Part shown: one piece after another, positions 1 to 10,626 of the stretch
Layout: each line of letters opens with the position of its first letter
Position numbering within the stretch: the first letter of the stretch is position 1
NCBI RefSeq assembly: GCF_036785885.1
Contig: NC_092312.1
Span: forward strand, 22,152,001 to 22,216,000
Direction: 5' to 3'
DNA length: 64,000 bases
From: Coffea arabica
Taxonomy: Eukaryota > Streptophyta > Magnoliopsida > Gentianales > Rubiaceae
Notes under the pieces: generated by a model
Database searches by the model: none
Seen by the model: only the letters and a program-made list of their open reading frames with translations
Told to the model about the DNA's origin: nothing
Made by a program: the position numbers and the translations under genes

Positions 1-395
1 TAATCTTGATAGTTACCCCTATCTGAATTACCATTTTTTAGAATTTTTGTAAAAAAATGTATGGTAACAATAAGATATATGTGAAATAAAAAAATAATTA
101 AAAAATATGTTCATAAAAAGCGTAAAATTTTTTTTTTTTTATATAGAAAACTATAATCCAAACACTATATTCGTTGTATTCACAGTTTACTGAAACTATG
201 ATTATTGCGTGTAGAAAAATTTTATAAACCTCGATGTTACAACTAGGCTTCCAATATTTATTTTTGGAAGGCAAAACACTCAAATAAATTTCGTTGTGTT
301 GGCTCTTCCGTTCCAAGGCGGGATCCTGAGAGGTGATTGGTGATTACCTCGTCCTATAAAAAGTGGGATAGGATGGGAGGAGATGTCAAATATGC
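1..395. other. AT-rich intergenic DNA, no gene seen
   Basis: I see no coding region with family resemblance here. The stretch is AT-rich with poly-T tracts. The one longer open frame (98-316, minus strand) is low-complexity and resembles nothing I know. It runs up to the proposed target-site duplication of the element that starts at 405. Confidence 0.6.
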
Positions 396-404
396 TGTAG
401 ATAA

Positions 405-1533
405 GGAAAATTTATCAAATTGGTCCCTAATATTTACACAAAAAACTTTTTTAGTCCTTAACATTAAAAATCAGTCAAAATAGTTCTTAACATATAAATT
501 ATGATCCATTTTGGTGCTCATACTCGTATTTGCTCATTTCTCTGTCTAAAAATAGCATGCCTCTCTCACGTGGGCATATTTTCAAGAGCAAAACTGGAAA
601 ACACTATTTGTTTTCAGTGTAAATGTGGAATTGAAACTTCTGCTACTGCTGCTTCAGTATATTCTCCTCAAACTGAAAAGCACCTGCGTCAATTTGACGC
701 TTGATCCCCCTAGCAGTGTGGCTGCTGCTGTTGATCCTCCAAGGAACCACCACTATTAAACCCAGCGAGGTTGATTCCGTCACCTTTTCGTTAAAGCTGT
801 GTGATCCGACCACCGCCAAGGAACCACCACCACCCTCTTTCTAGCAGATTGTGCAGGAGGCGAAGCCCAGGCATCAAGATGGTGGGAATTAGTGGGCTGC
901 GGAAAAGAAAAGAAAAGAGATGACGTGGAAGATGATATGAGTTGAGGAAGCGAAGCGAACAAAGATGATGATGGTTTTAGAAGTGATGCCAAAAGTCTCA
1001 AACTTTCCCGATTTTTTAGCAATTACTGCCCATTCCTCTCTTCTTGAAGTTCATTAGATTTATGTGGATTCACGGTTGAGGAAGACGACAAGACGGGGGG
1101 CTTTGGGGGGTGGGATTGGGGTGGGGGAAGTGGAAAGGAGATGGATGAGGAAGAAGAAGATGATGAAGATTTTGGGGGTGGCAGTGAGGAGAGGAATCCA
1201 GCGGATCTGGGATTTGAGAGCTGTGATTTATCTTCTTGTTCTTGATCTTGTTCATCATCGGAAGAGGCGTAGCTCGCTAGCAAAGAGTCCATGACCAGAA
1301 GCAAAAGGGGAGAAAAACCCTAATTTCAGAACAGGGAAAGAAAAATATTAAAAAATGTTGTCCTTGAAAAGGGGAGAAAAGCTTGTATTTTCTAGTTTTG
1401 CCTTTAAAAATATGCCCACATGAGAGAGGCGTGCTATTTTTAGCCGGAGAAATGAGCAAATACGAGCATTATGATCAAAATGGATCATAATTTATATGTT
1501 AAGGACTATTTTGACTGATTTGGATAAATATGC
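405..1533. mobile_element. Mutator-like (Pack-MULE type) element carrying a PRCC-like fragment
   Basis: About 190 bases at the left (405-600) recur inverted at the right (about 1388-1533). Both arms share the string TTTGCTCATTTCTC, then a variable position, then CTAAAAATAGCA and a CTCTCTCAYGTG block. The outer part of the right arm has lost roughly 50 bases, the segment matching AAATTGGTCCC on the left. Possible 9-bp target duplications are TGTAGATAA (396-404) and TACAGATAA (1534-1542), with two mismatches. The same arms, better preserved, bound the element at 20909-22125, so the family assignment rests on that copy. No transposase is visible, so the element is non-autonomous. The interior holds gene-derived sequence, described separately. 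The exact right border is uncertain. Confidence 0.75.
780..1292 (-). pseudogene. Captured PRCC-like (proline-rich, mitotic checkpoint-type) first-exon fragment
   Basis: On the minus strand an ATG at 1292 opens a frame beginning MDSLLASYASSDDEQ, followed by SSLPPPKSSSSSSSS and proline/serine-rich text. This N-terminus is what I remember for plant homologues of PRCC, a nuclear proline-rich protein linked to splicing and the mitotic checkpoint. The frame is interrupted by a stop at 1023-1025. It then continues in the same frame through more PRCC-like repeats (SSSLFASLPQ, SSLFFSFPQP) to 780. Upstream of the ATG lies an AAACCCTAA telo-box-like string (about 1313-1322), as in a native plant 5' leader, so the copied piece probably includes leader plus exon 1. 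It sits inside the inverted repeats of the Mutator-like element. The identity comes from memory of the N-terminus; low-complexity sequence makes the later part less certain. Confidence 0.55.
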
Positions 1534-1542
1534 TACAGATAA

Positions 1543-2480
1543 TTTTTCTTTACGAGACAATATAACTCTTTGAAAATTTGGTTTTTAAAAAGAATTTCCA
1601 ACAGGCTTCCATTATGAGACGTTACGATTTGTGCTGCATTAGCATTCTACCAGAAGGATTTGCACGTAAGTTATTAGATTTCCACAAAAGTTGATCCAAA
1701 TCTTACTTGGTCGGTGTCGTTGTGATTTTGTTCTTCCTACCGGGCCCTAACACGAACTTGGCTGTGGAAGGAAGATTGTACGTAATTTCAAACTTAAAGA
1801 AAGAGATGAATCTTGAATTAATCTTGAAGAGTTGAAAAAAATCAATACCCACTAGTACACTGGCGTGCAAAAGTGGCAAAGTTAGGACATTCGTTCACGG
1901 GGTGCAATAATTCTAAGTTAAACATGTGGTTTGTGAGCTTTTGGTGCAATGAACCAATTTATTCAATGTCTATAGTTTGTAATTTATTATTACACATATG
2001 TGCAGATAATATATAAACAGTTAAATTGTTGTATGAATATTTGGTTCACTTCTAATTCATATACTGGGACATATAAGTAAAATTTAATTTTAAGTAAATA
2101 AAACTTTATTAGAAAGAAAATAGAAAAAGCATCGTGTTTGATTCAAACTTCCATAGAAGAAATGGTAAGGAAAATGTAAAAAAATTTCAACATTTTTGGG
2201 GGACAATTTTAGGTTTAGATGGAATATCTTGAAAATTCAAGAGGGGCAAGAGCAGGACCATAATAAAAAAGGGTAAATTTTTTAGAGATTAATTTTTATA
2301 CACCGTCAATGACAAGCAGATTTAGATGAAAGTAACATCATTATATTTTAAATTTTAAATACATCAATGTATCATATATCTATATCTGCTAAGTGTAAGT
2401 ATTCTTTATACTGACAATGTATATAATATTAATTCAATTTTTTTATAGGTTACGTTATAGTTTTTAAAAATTTGAGCTTA
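1543..2480. other. Intergenic DNA, no gene seen
   Basis: AT-rich non-coding sequence. A short block at about 1795-1860 resembles 3370-3425 (both contain versions of AAAGAGAT followed by TTAATCTTGAAGAGTTGAAAA). This suggests the decayed repeat described next once reached further left and was split by about 600 bases of later sequence. I see no coding or RNA signal. Confidence 0.45.
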
Positions 2481-2494
2481 AAATGACTCTAGCT

Positions 2495-4130
2495 CCGCCC
2501 ATGATGCAAAGAATTTTCATTGTTCTTGACAAATTTTCCAACAGTTCCATCTGGAAATATATGGTGCGGGAGGCATATTTTCGCTCTCCGGTGGCTAAGG
2601 ATTTCCAAGGCCTGGATATAAAGAAGCTAAAGACATATTCTACCAAAGTCTTTCTTTCGCAATCTAAGTATCCTAAAGTCCTTATACTTGTGTTGATGCA
2701 TAATCTTTGCAATTGGTTGGTATATATGGTGGTTGGTTCATCTGATACACACTCAATTGAAAGATAACGCAGGGAATGATGCCCCTTCAAATTTACGCTG
2801 AATATTGCGTCCCACATTTGCAAGTCTGGCTAATCAAGGGTATATGAGAACTAATTAGGGGAACGAATGCGAAGATAGCTAGCGTGTTGATCAACCACTT
2901 TCACAGTCGAGGACCTTATTTCCTTTGCGTGAAGGCTGCAATCAAATATTTATCTATATGATCTTTAGCCCAGATCTTGCATTCTTGTCGCTTTATCTTT
3001 TGCCACAAATTGAATTCGGAGTTCCGTGTTGGGGAGCATTGTGGTATGTCTTTTCCAAACGAAAAGCTAAAAGAAAGAAACGAGAAAATTCTGTAGTGAA
3101 CTGGTAAAACTGGCATCTGACATGGAAAAGCAATGAAAACAACCTATGGTTTCGTCCATATCGATCCCAACTGCATTAAGTAATTCTCCATGTACAAATG
3201 AACTTCCAAGTTGTGCTGTCAGAATCCATAGATTGAGATTGTTGGTTAGAAAATTACATAAGATGGAGGGAGGGAAGAAAATTGTTGTTGCTCTGACGAT
3301 CTTATTCGCGGTGGCAACAGCAGAGTTGTCATTGTGGTTAGGCCTTTGCCTGATAAGTACATAACATTAAACTTGAAAGAGATCAACCTTGTACTAATCT
3401 TGAGAGTTGAAAACAATTAATATGCAAAGAATTTTCATTATTCTTGACATATTGCTGTGTATTAAGGTGGTGCACTGCATGCCGTGATGGTTTCGGTATT
3501 CTTGACGTATTTGACCTAGGTCTTTCTTTCACAATGCAAGTTATCCTGATTGAACTGCTAAATCTCTCGATGCATAGTTTTTCAAGGCCTGAATCAAGCA
3601 ATGGGCTGGTTAATTACATGGTTCATCTGATACATGCACTCACTTCATGTCTAATATTGATGGAGTCCCGCATTTGCAGGTCTGGCTAAAGGGCACATGA
3701 GATGAGAGTTGGGTGAATGAGAAGATAGCTAGCGTGTTGAACCACTTTCATGGGGACCTTACAGTTTCCTTCCTGCTTAAAAATCTATGTGATGATCAAC
3801 ACCCCAGATGCAGACTTATCTAAATCGTGCTCTCGTCTCTCCGTCTTTTGCCACAATTAAATTCTGACTTGCAAACGAGAAGGCAAAAGAAAGAAACGAG
3901 TCGTACGTGCTCTGCGTTGAATTTGTAAACTGGCATAGGATATGGAACACCCAAGAGTAGCGAGTACCTCTGTAGACGTTTCATCCATAATCATCCTTGC
4001 TGCATTCTGAAAAAAAGATCTTCCAAGTTGTGGTATCAGAAACCATAACTTGGGTTTGTCTGTGAGATTCAACTACATAAGATACGGAGGGAAAAAGAAA
4101 GCTGTTGCTGTTGTTGTAATCTGCTTCACG
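2495..4130. repeat. Decayed tandem duplication, two units of about 0.85 kb
   Basis: Several landmarks recur in the same order and orientation. TGCAAAGAATTTTCATT occurs at 2504 and 3423. GAAGATAGCTAGCGTGTTGA occurs at 2871 and 3721. A TTTTGCCACAA block occurs near 2999 and 3846, an AAAAGAAAGAAACGAG block near 3068 and 3885, and CTTCCAAGTTGTG at 3203 and 4020. The offsets (817-919) vary through indels, so the duplication is old. Neither unit holds a convincing frame. Minus-strand frames at 2464-2823 and 3383-3601 overlap the equivalent part of each copy but are not conserved as protein. The parent sequence is not recognised. Confidence 0.6.
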
Positions 4131-4920
4131 ACATCTTCTAGTTTTCTTATGGAAATCTTGTTTCGTGTAATTATCATATTAACTACTAACAGAAAACATA
4201 ATGGAATTATAGTTTTATAAGAATTTGCACTTTTATCTGGTTAAAGTGTGTTTCTTAATTGTAGCTTCTAGGGAAAAGGGTTAACTCGCGCAAAAGATTA
4301 CTGCTCAAGAGGTGATATTCAATGCGAATTCTCAAACTCGGATCCAAGGAACACGACGTTCAACAAGAACACGAAAATTTTTGCTGCCGGAGAGGATTGA
4401 GTCCCATCAGTTTTCTTCGTTCTTCTTCTTCTCTTTTTTTTTTTTTCTCTCTTTTTTATCTTCGTTACCAGCATTTTTTTAGGGTAGGTGTTACCAGCTT
4501 TTTTCCCACAAAAGAGCATTTGAGATTTTATTTCATTCTCAAGTAGCATCCTAGCCATTAAATTTTAGGAATCACCAATTTGTTCACTTTTTTATGACTT
4601 GCTCAAATTAATGTAACGAGTAAATTATGGCTTCATTGGCACATTGCAGGTATAAAACTATGTGGTAATTTAGTATTACAATAATGAGATCTTGATAAGC
4701 ATTCAAACCAAATATAAACATAGTTAAAATCGTTAATCCTACTTGTTCTTTTTAATGTTCCCAATAGTACCAAACAGATGATTGTGAGGGACTAGAATAA
4801 AACGACTTTCAAAATTTGAGGGCAAGAATGCAATTTCAACACATAAAGTTCAACCAAATTCGTCTTCTTCTCCACTACTCATTTTAGCTCGGCGGAGACT
4901 CCCCTCTTCAGTAATAGTCC
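4131..4920. other. Upstream region of the YqgF-like gene
   Basis: Non-coding sequence between the decayed repeat and the next start codon. It contains a CT-rich tract (about 4417-4460). CT-rich leaders are common in plant 5' untranslated regions, but this one is nearly 500 bases from the ATG and may be chance. No TATA box or other element can be assigned with confidence. Confidence 0.4.
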
Positions 4921-7417
4921 ATGAATGCAGCGGCTGCAGTGACCAACGCCATCACCAGATTACCTTTTCCACCCCCAATTGGATACCCTTTTGCCCAAAA
5001 TGAGAACCCCAGACGCGTTATCGAGTCTCTGCGCTTTCCTTCAACTTCGTCTTCGGCAGTAGTGAAAACAGTATCTTTATCTTTGGAACAAGAGTTTCGG
5101 CCTAATGCCCTTCGCAAGAAGCAAGATTCCTCATCCAGATGTGGGTTCAGCCTAGGGGTAGACCTGGGTCTTTCGCGGACGGGCCTTGCCATCAGCAAAG
5201 GCTTTGTAATTCGTCCCTTAACTGTATGTATGATGAATTTGCCTTTAAAACATTTTTACTTAATTTTTTGGGCTTTCATCTGTTATTGTTTTGGTTGCAT
5301 TTTGTGGGCTTATGTATAAGAGGTTGTAGGTTCTTGAATTAAGAGGCCAAAAGCTGGAGCTTCGTCTACTTGATATTGCTCAAAACCAGGTACAAAGTTG
5401 AGTTTTTGAGCGGGCATGTTGTTTTGTGGCTATTGAAAGGGAATCGCAATGAGTGTTTCCATCCTTTTTGGAGCTATGAGTGTTTAAACAAGAATTGCTC
5501 AAGCCGGAGGATATAGTACTTAAGTTTAATTTGATTTTTTAACGAGCTTTAAAATGTATTCGAGCTTTACTTGATTATCATTTTTTTGGTTATTGAACTC
5601 GAGCTCAGCTGAGGGAGCTTGATGTATAGTTCAAGGCTTTTTGCTTATTTGCCGAGTTTGAAAACTTCATGTACGCTAAATCATTGTTTAGCAGTGTTTT
5701 GATTTGTTGCCATACGCCCTTCTCAACTCAAGCTTTTTATAGCTTTCAGCCTTGACTTTTTCCGCTATTGAGCACAATTTCCATTCTTGCTTTGGAGTTT
5801 TTAAGTATAATATCTTATCTAAATCCTGAGGGTTTATATGGAATTTAGGAGGTTGACGAGTTCATAATAGGGCTTCCAATATCTATTGATGGGAGAGAAA
5901 CACCACAGTCGAATAAAGTCCGTAGTGTTGCTGGTAGACTTGCCGTCCGGGCTGCTGAGAGGTAAAGTGATAATAAACAGGTTTTGTTGTCTGGGATGTC
6001 ATGCTCTCAGACTTTTAATTTGACATTCATGATGGTTTTGTTGTTGCAACCCTGCTTGATAAAATGGTAAATTGGAAATCAGGATGCGGTTGTATGATAT
6101 TAGTCTTCAACAAATTATGTAACAAATTTGTTGCCATTATGGTAAGACTTTTGCAGGATGAATAAGTCGAAATACTATTTCATGGATTTTGTAATGAACT
6201 TCTTTTTATCTGTTCATGTCAAGGTATGACTAATACCTTCATCTGTATTAACCTTCTATTTCTGAACTTATTCATCAGTTATGTCGCAAGGGAACTTGCT
6301 TGACTTGTTAACCTTCTAAAAGTTTTTCTGCTATCACATTGATCTCTATTTCAATGCAGGGGCTTGAGAGTGTACTTGCAGGATGAATATGGGACCTCAA
6401 CTGAGGCACTTGATCGTATGATAGACATGTAATTCTTTTCCTCTCCTCTTGTTTATTTGATTAGATTCCTGAACAGCTCTTTTGCAGAATTATCAAAATT
6501 TCTTTTGCCATTGAGTGGTAAAGAAAAAAAAAGGAACATATTCTGCGCTGAGCTGCTATGCTTCTAAAATGTCAAGGTTACTCATGCATCCATAAACCTG
6601 AAATAAATAGTAGAATGCTGATTAAAATTTCCCTCAAAGACACATTCCACAGCTCCTTCAAGTACTTTGGCAGATTACTAAAACTTAGTACAGATTTGGA
6701 TAAGAGTTTGGTTAGTCCAGTTCAGCTGCTTAAGGTCTTTTTGAAGAGCAAATGGGGAGCCTTTTCTCTTCATATATTAAAGCACGAGGGTAAGGCTGTC
6801 CATTCCACAAAAATCTTCCTCCAGAGCTTCCACTATGGGAGCACACACATTCACTGGCACAACGAAGACGGGGAGATAGGTTAGATAAGTGAAAGGGAAT
6901 TTATCAAAATGCTCTTTATTCCAAAAGAAGCAAAAAGATTCTCAAACGTGTAAATCGCTAGTGAGATCAATAGAAGATAATCAGATGTCCATGGGTGGAT
7001 TATTGTATACCATACTACATGTTGCCACTATCTTTGAAAGCATGAGTTAGAATTTAATGAACTTGAAACGGGACATTTATTTGGAAGATAGGACCTGTAG
7101 ACCGACTAAATGTACCAAAATTTTGCAGGGGACTCAGCAAGTCTGGTCGCCGGGGGAGGATTGATGCCTATGCAGCTGCGGTGCGCTTTGTATTCAAAAC
7201 TACCATTTTGTTTTGCACGTTTGAATGAATGTTTTTCTGGTGGATTTGATATCTGGCATACAAGTGTGAATATTTTCTCCATTTTCCTCAATGACAGATG
7301 GTGCTCGAAAAGTACTTTTCAGAGTCAGGAGGAGGAGTTGAACTTGTCTTGCCCAAGCAGTTGGACCTCCAAAACAAACTTAGAGGTTGTGCTGCCAGGA
7401 ATGTTGAGTCGTTTTAA
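4921..7417 (+). CDS. YqgF-type RNase H-like nuclease (putative pre-16S rRNA nuclease / Holliday junction resolvase-like), probably plastid
   Basis: Exons 4921-5223, 5330-5389, 5849-5961, 6360-6428, 7129-7180 and 7298-7417 join in frame to 238 residues. All introns are GT-AG. Residues 1-70 are rich in A, S, R and P and lack a folded-domain look, as in an organelle transit peptide. The nuclease core starts with GVDLGLSRTGLAIS (79-92), whose Asp at 81 matches the first metal-binding acidic residue of YqgF. Next come IIGLPISIDG (127-136), a QDEYGTSTEAL segment that replaces the bacterial DERLTT strand with its Glu, and a C-terminal RIDAYAAAMVLEKY helix with the last Asp. Bacterial YqgF trims the 5' end of 16S rRNA precursor; a plastid rRNA-processing role is inferred. 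The first ATG is used because the track upstream is non-coding and the N-terminus reads as a transit peptide. Confidence 0.87.
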
Positions 7418-8947
7418 GCGGATCTTTGCTACTCAGAAATTTGCATTATGTTTTCATGCGTTCATAATTCTTTTATTCTTTTTTATCTCAGATCGGGGTA
7501 GGTTTCTTCTCCGCAAACCTCTGTATTTTTAATGTTTGCAGTCTTTTGCATCGTTTAATGATAGATAGGGCTGTGGCGGAGGCATAACAATAATTGCAAA
7601 ACAAACAGACAAATCTAATAGGAGTACATTTCCCCCTACCATGATAGCAGTCAAAACATGTGGAACTTTAAGTTGGTTCCTCATTTTGTCAAGTTGCTTT
7701 GTGATTTCATTTTCCTTGTTAATGCCAATACAGGAAAGCTATGGAAGCGTTCTTAAAAGCAATTTTCTGGAAGAGCAACAGGTTGAAACTGCGTTGTAGC
7801 AGTGAGTCAGCAATCAATTATTTATTACAACGTATTTCAGACATCAAGATTCCAATTATCAATGCGTCCAACTTCTTTTCCTTGTATAAAACATTTGGTT
7901 GATCAAATTTCTTATCCCTGCCTAAAATGTACAAATCGATTGTTATTTCTGGGGTCCAAGGACGGAAAGGGTATAAAATGCATGTTACTGTATCGGAGCA
8001 GAAAATAAATTGAACAAGCATTACTGCAGATATCCTTTCATCCAACATAGCTGCAGCACTGACATCCTTCATCTGCCAGACTTGAAATCTGCCCTTCTCC
8101 AAGATGGACGCCACAATCTGGATTTCCTCTAGTAATGGCATCTGATAGACAGCAAAAACTTGAGACACAGTTTTGACTGCAGAAAAACAGACGAGATTGA
8201 CTGAAACACAAATTCAGATAAAATATCCCACTTTTTCTTCTTAAAAAGGAATGGAATATGCTTCTTGAATACAGAATAATAAATGGTGGCTTCTTCATTG
8301 GAAAAACTTGTAAACTTGGACATCGAATAGAAATTAGTAAGGGTGACAAACAGGACGTACAACAACTTCAGGGTTAGCAAGTGTGAGAAGATAGTTTCTG
8401 AGTATTGGGAACCATGGAACAAGACAATCAAGAGATCGCAAAGGTTATTATGCTTACCAACAATAAAATCATTGCACGAAAATTCTTACAAGTTACATGA
8501 TGTAGTAAATTTTACTATAGAAGTCTGAATTACTAAAAAATTTGGGAAAAACTGGCAGAAGAACAGCAAACCAGTAAAATATCAGTGGCCATGTCTAGCT
8601 CATTGGGGTAATAGTTATGGCACAATAAATACCTTGAACCAGAAGAAGTGCGAGTACAATACATGGCAACATAGTGGTTTCATACAGACATTCAGAGTTG
8701 ATCTGGAAGTGCAGTATTGTAGGATATTGCTGCTAATCTGTTCATTAAATAGTCAAAATTTCTGCAGATAGCTCAAAAAGTCAGGAGTATATATACATAC
8801 AAACACAATAGGAACTAAAAAGAAAATCTTCACAATTGATGTGAGAGACTAATCTAGTATCTTTGACAGATATGCACATAATGCCTTTTACTCAATTTGT
8901 TAAAGTTATTGCATACTTAGATCCAAATTATGCATATATACATACAT

Positions 8948-8987
<40 letters not shown>

Positions 8988-10626
8988 TCTCCCTCAAACT
9001 ATTGAAATTCCAAATTATTAGTCAGGAACTCCTTTTGATCTAAGATTTTTAGTTCTCATTCTGCAGAATGAAGAAATTGTCATGGTAGAAACACCAGTAC
9101 CATTATATGCAACAAAGCCTATATGCAAAATTAGATGTCTCCTGCACCAAAGATTTCAGTGTGATGTTTAAAAACTAATGTAGCACATGGCTGAACCCCA
9201 TGGTGCAGGATAAATTCTATTCTGACAAGAAGGCAAACCAGAGCAATTTTCCTTGGCTTCTGCCTGTGCACCCCATTATCTCAAGATGATTTTCCTTTGA
9301 AAAAGGGGGAAAAGATTATATGTTCAAATTAGATCTAGATGTTCCCTCGGGGCTGATCATGTTGGCACTTGTATGAGATCTAAACACAATGTGTCCTATG
9401 TAGCACTCACTTTGTCTGGGTATAAATAAATTTTCATTCATTTTTTCAGTAGGTCAATTAAAAACTGGAATCTTTCTCTATAATGCTGCACTGGATCTGT
9501 CATTGTACCTGTTGATGAGATAGTTCCGTCTTACAAGGGTGTTGACTAATCATATCCAATATAAAGCCTTCAATACTAGAAACAAATCATGTATACCTCA
9601 ATGCGTGTCATTAGTTTCTAAAAGTCGACTCAAAACATAATAATAGGTTGTTTCCTGCTACTTCCTTAAATTTTATGTTGCTGATGTGTTTCACTACTAG
9701 TCAATCACCATTATCTTAATTAAAGAGTATCAACTAGGACACGCAACATTACCAGATCACTTCTCCCGGTACTGAGAGTGGAAGCCAGCCATAACGAGAA
9801 AAGATGGACAAGCTCAGACCATGATCAGCAGTACGAGGAATAAGGCACATTTAAAGGCCTTCCAGTAACTGCACTTTTACTGGACATTTACTGCACTTTT
9901 ACTGGACATCTCCAGCCTCAGAGTTTCTGCTGCATAGCTCTGCCAGAATAGAAAATAAAAATTTCGTCACGATTCCATACATAAGAAACCACAAATGGCT
10001 AGTCCAAGAAGCTGTTTTCAATCCAATTACCAACCATGTAAACCCAATTGCATGCTTCCAACACACTGTAACTTTATCTCAATATACAGATTAGAACAAC
10101 ACGTCTTACTAATATAGTGAACAGAAATCAACAATAATGAAGTGGTGAATGAAGTTGTAAGCTATAACACTTGATAAGTTAGGTTTCTGATTGTTAAATA
10201 TTTTCTTTCAACTAGTTTGAGCCATTCTGCAATAGGTGACAACCTTCAAATTGATAACTCTATAACCACTTGCACTATAGATATGTCTTGCCTACGGCCG
10301 TTGCTTGTGAAACACAAAAAGAATGTCAAAAATACCTGTATTGGCCATGCGATTGTTTAATTTTGAATTAAGACCAAGCTTGCCAGAAAGTTGTGTAGCT
10401 ATTGGTAACAATGGCATGACAGCTTCACCATATGACCCCAAACCAGCAATTCAAACTTCGCCATAAGTGTTTGATGATCTGTAAAAGGAGGACAGTAGAA
10501 CACACAGAAGAGAAAGAACTAAACCTCTCTAAAACTATATAGACTATTATCCTCTTGATTCAATTGAACTTGGAGAAACTCTAAGTTTCTCAACATACCA
10601 TTGAGTAGGATAATCTTTTCAGATAA
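7418..10626. other. Region between two convergent gene ends, no gene recognised
   Basis: About 3.2 kb separates the stop of the YqgF-like gene from the stop of the nucleotidyltransferase on the other strand. Parts are presumably the two 3' untranslated regions. It contains a (TA)n tract (about 8956-8985) and a 21-base unit, ACTGCACTTTTACTGGACAT plus one base, repeated twice in tandem at 9868-9909. The frames at 7818-8168, 8038-8349 and 8129-8431 on the minus strand overlap one another and resemble no family. I see no tRNA-like B box or snoRNA box pair that I would defend. Confidence 0.5.

Noticed and set aside
7818-8431. Three overlapping minus-strand frames downstream of the nucleotidyltransferase
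   Set aside because: They overlap in different frames, resemble nothing, and the gene already ends in a clean stop at 10627.
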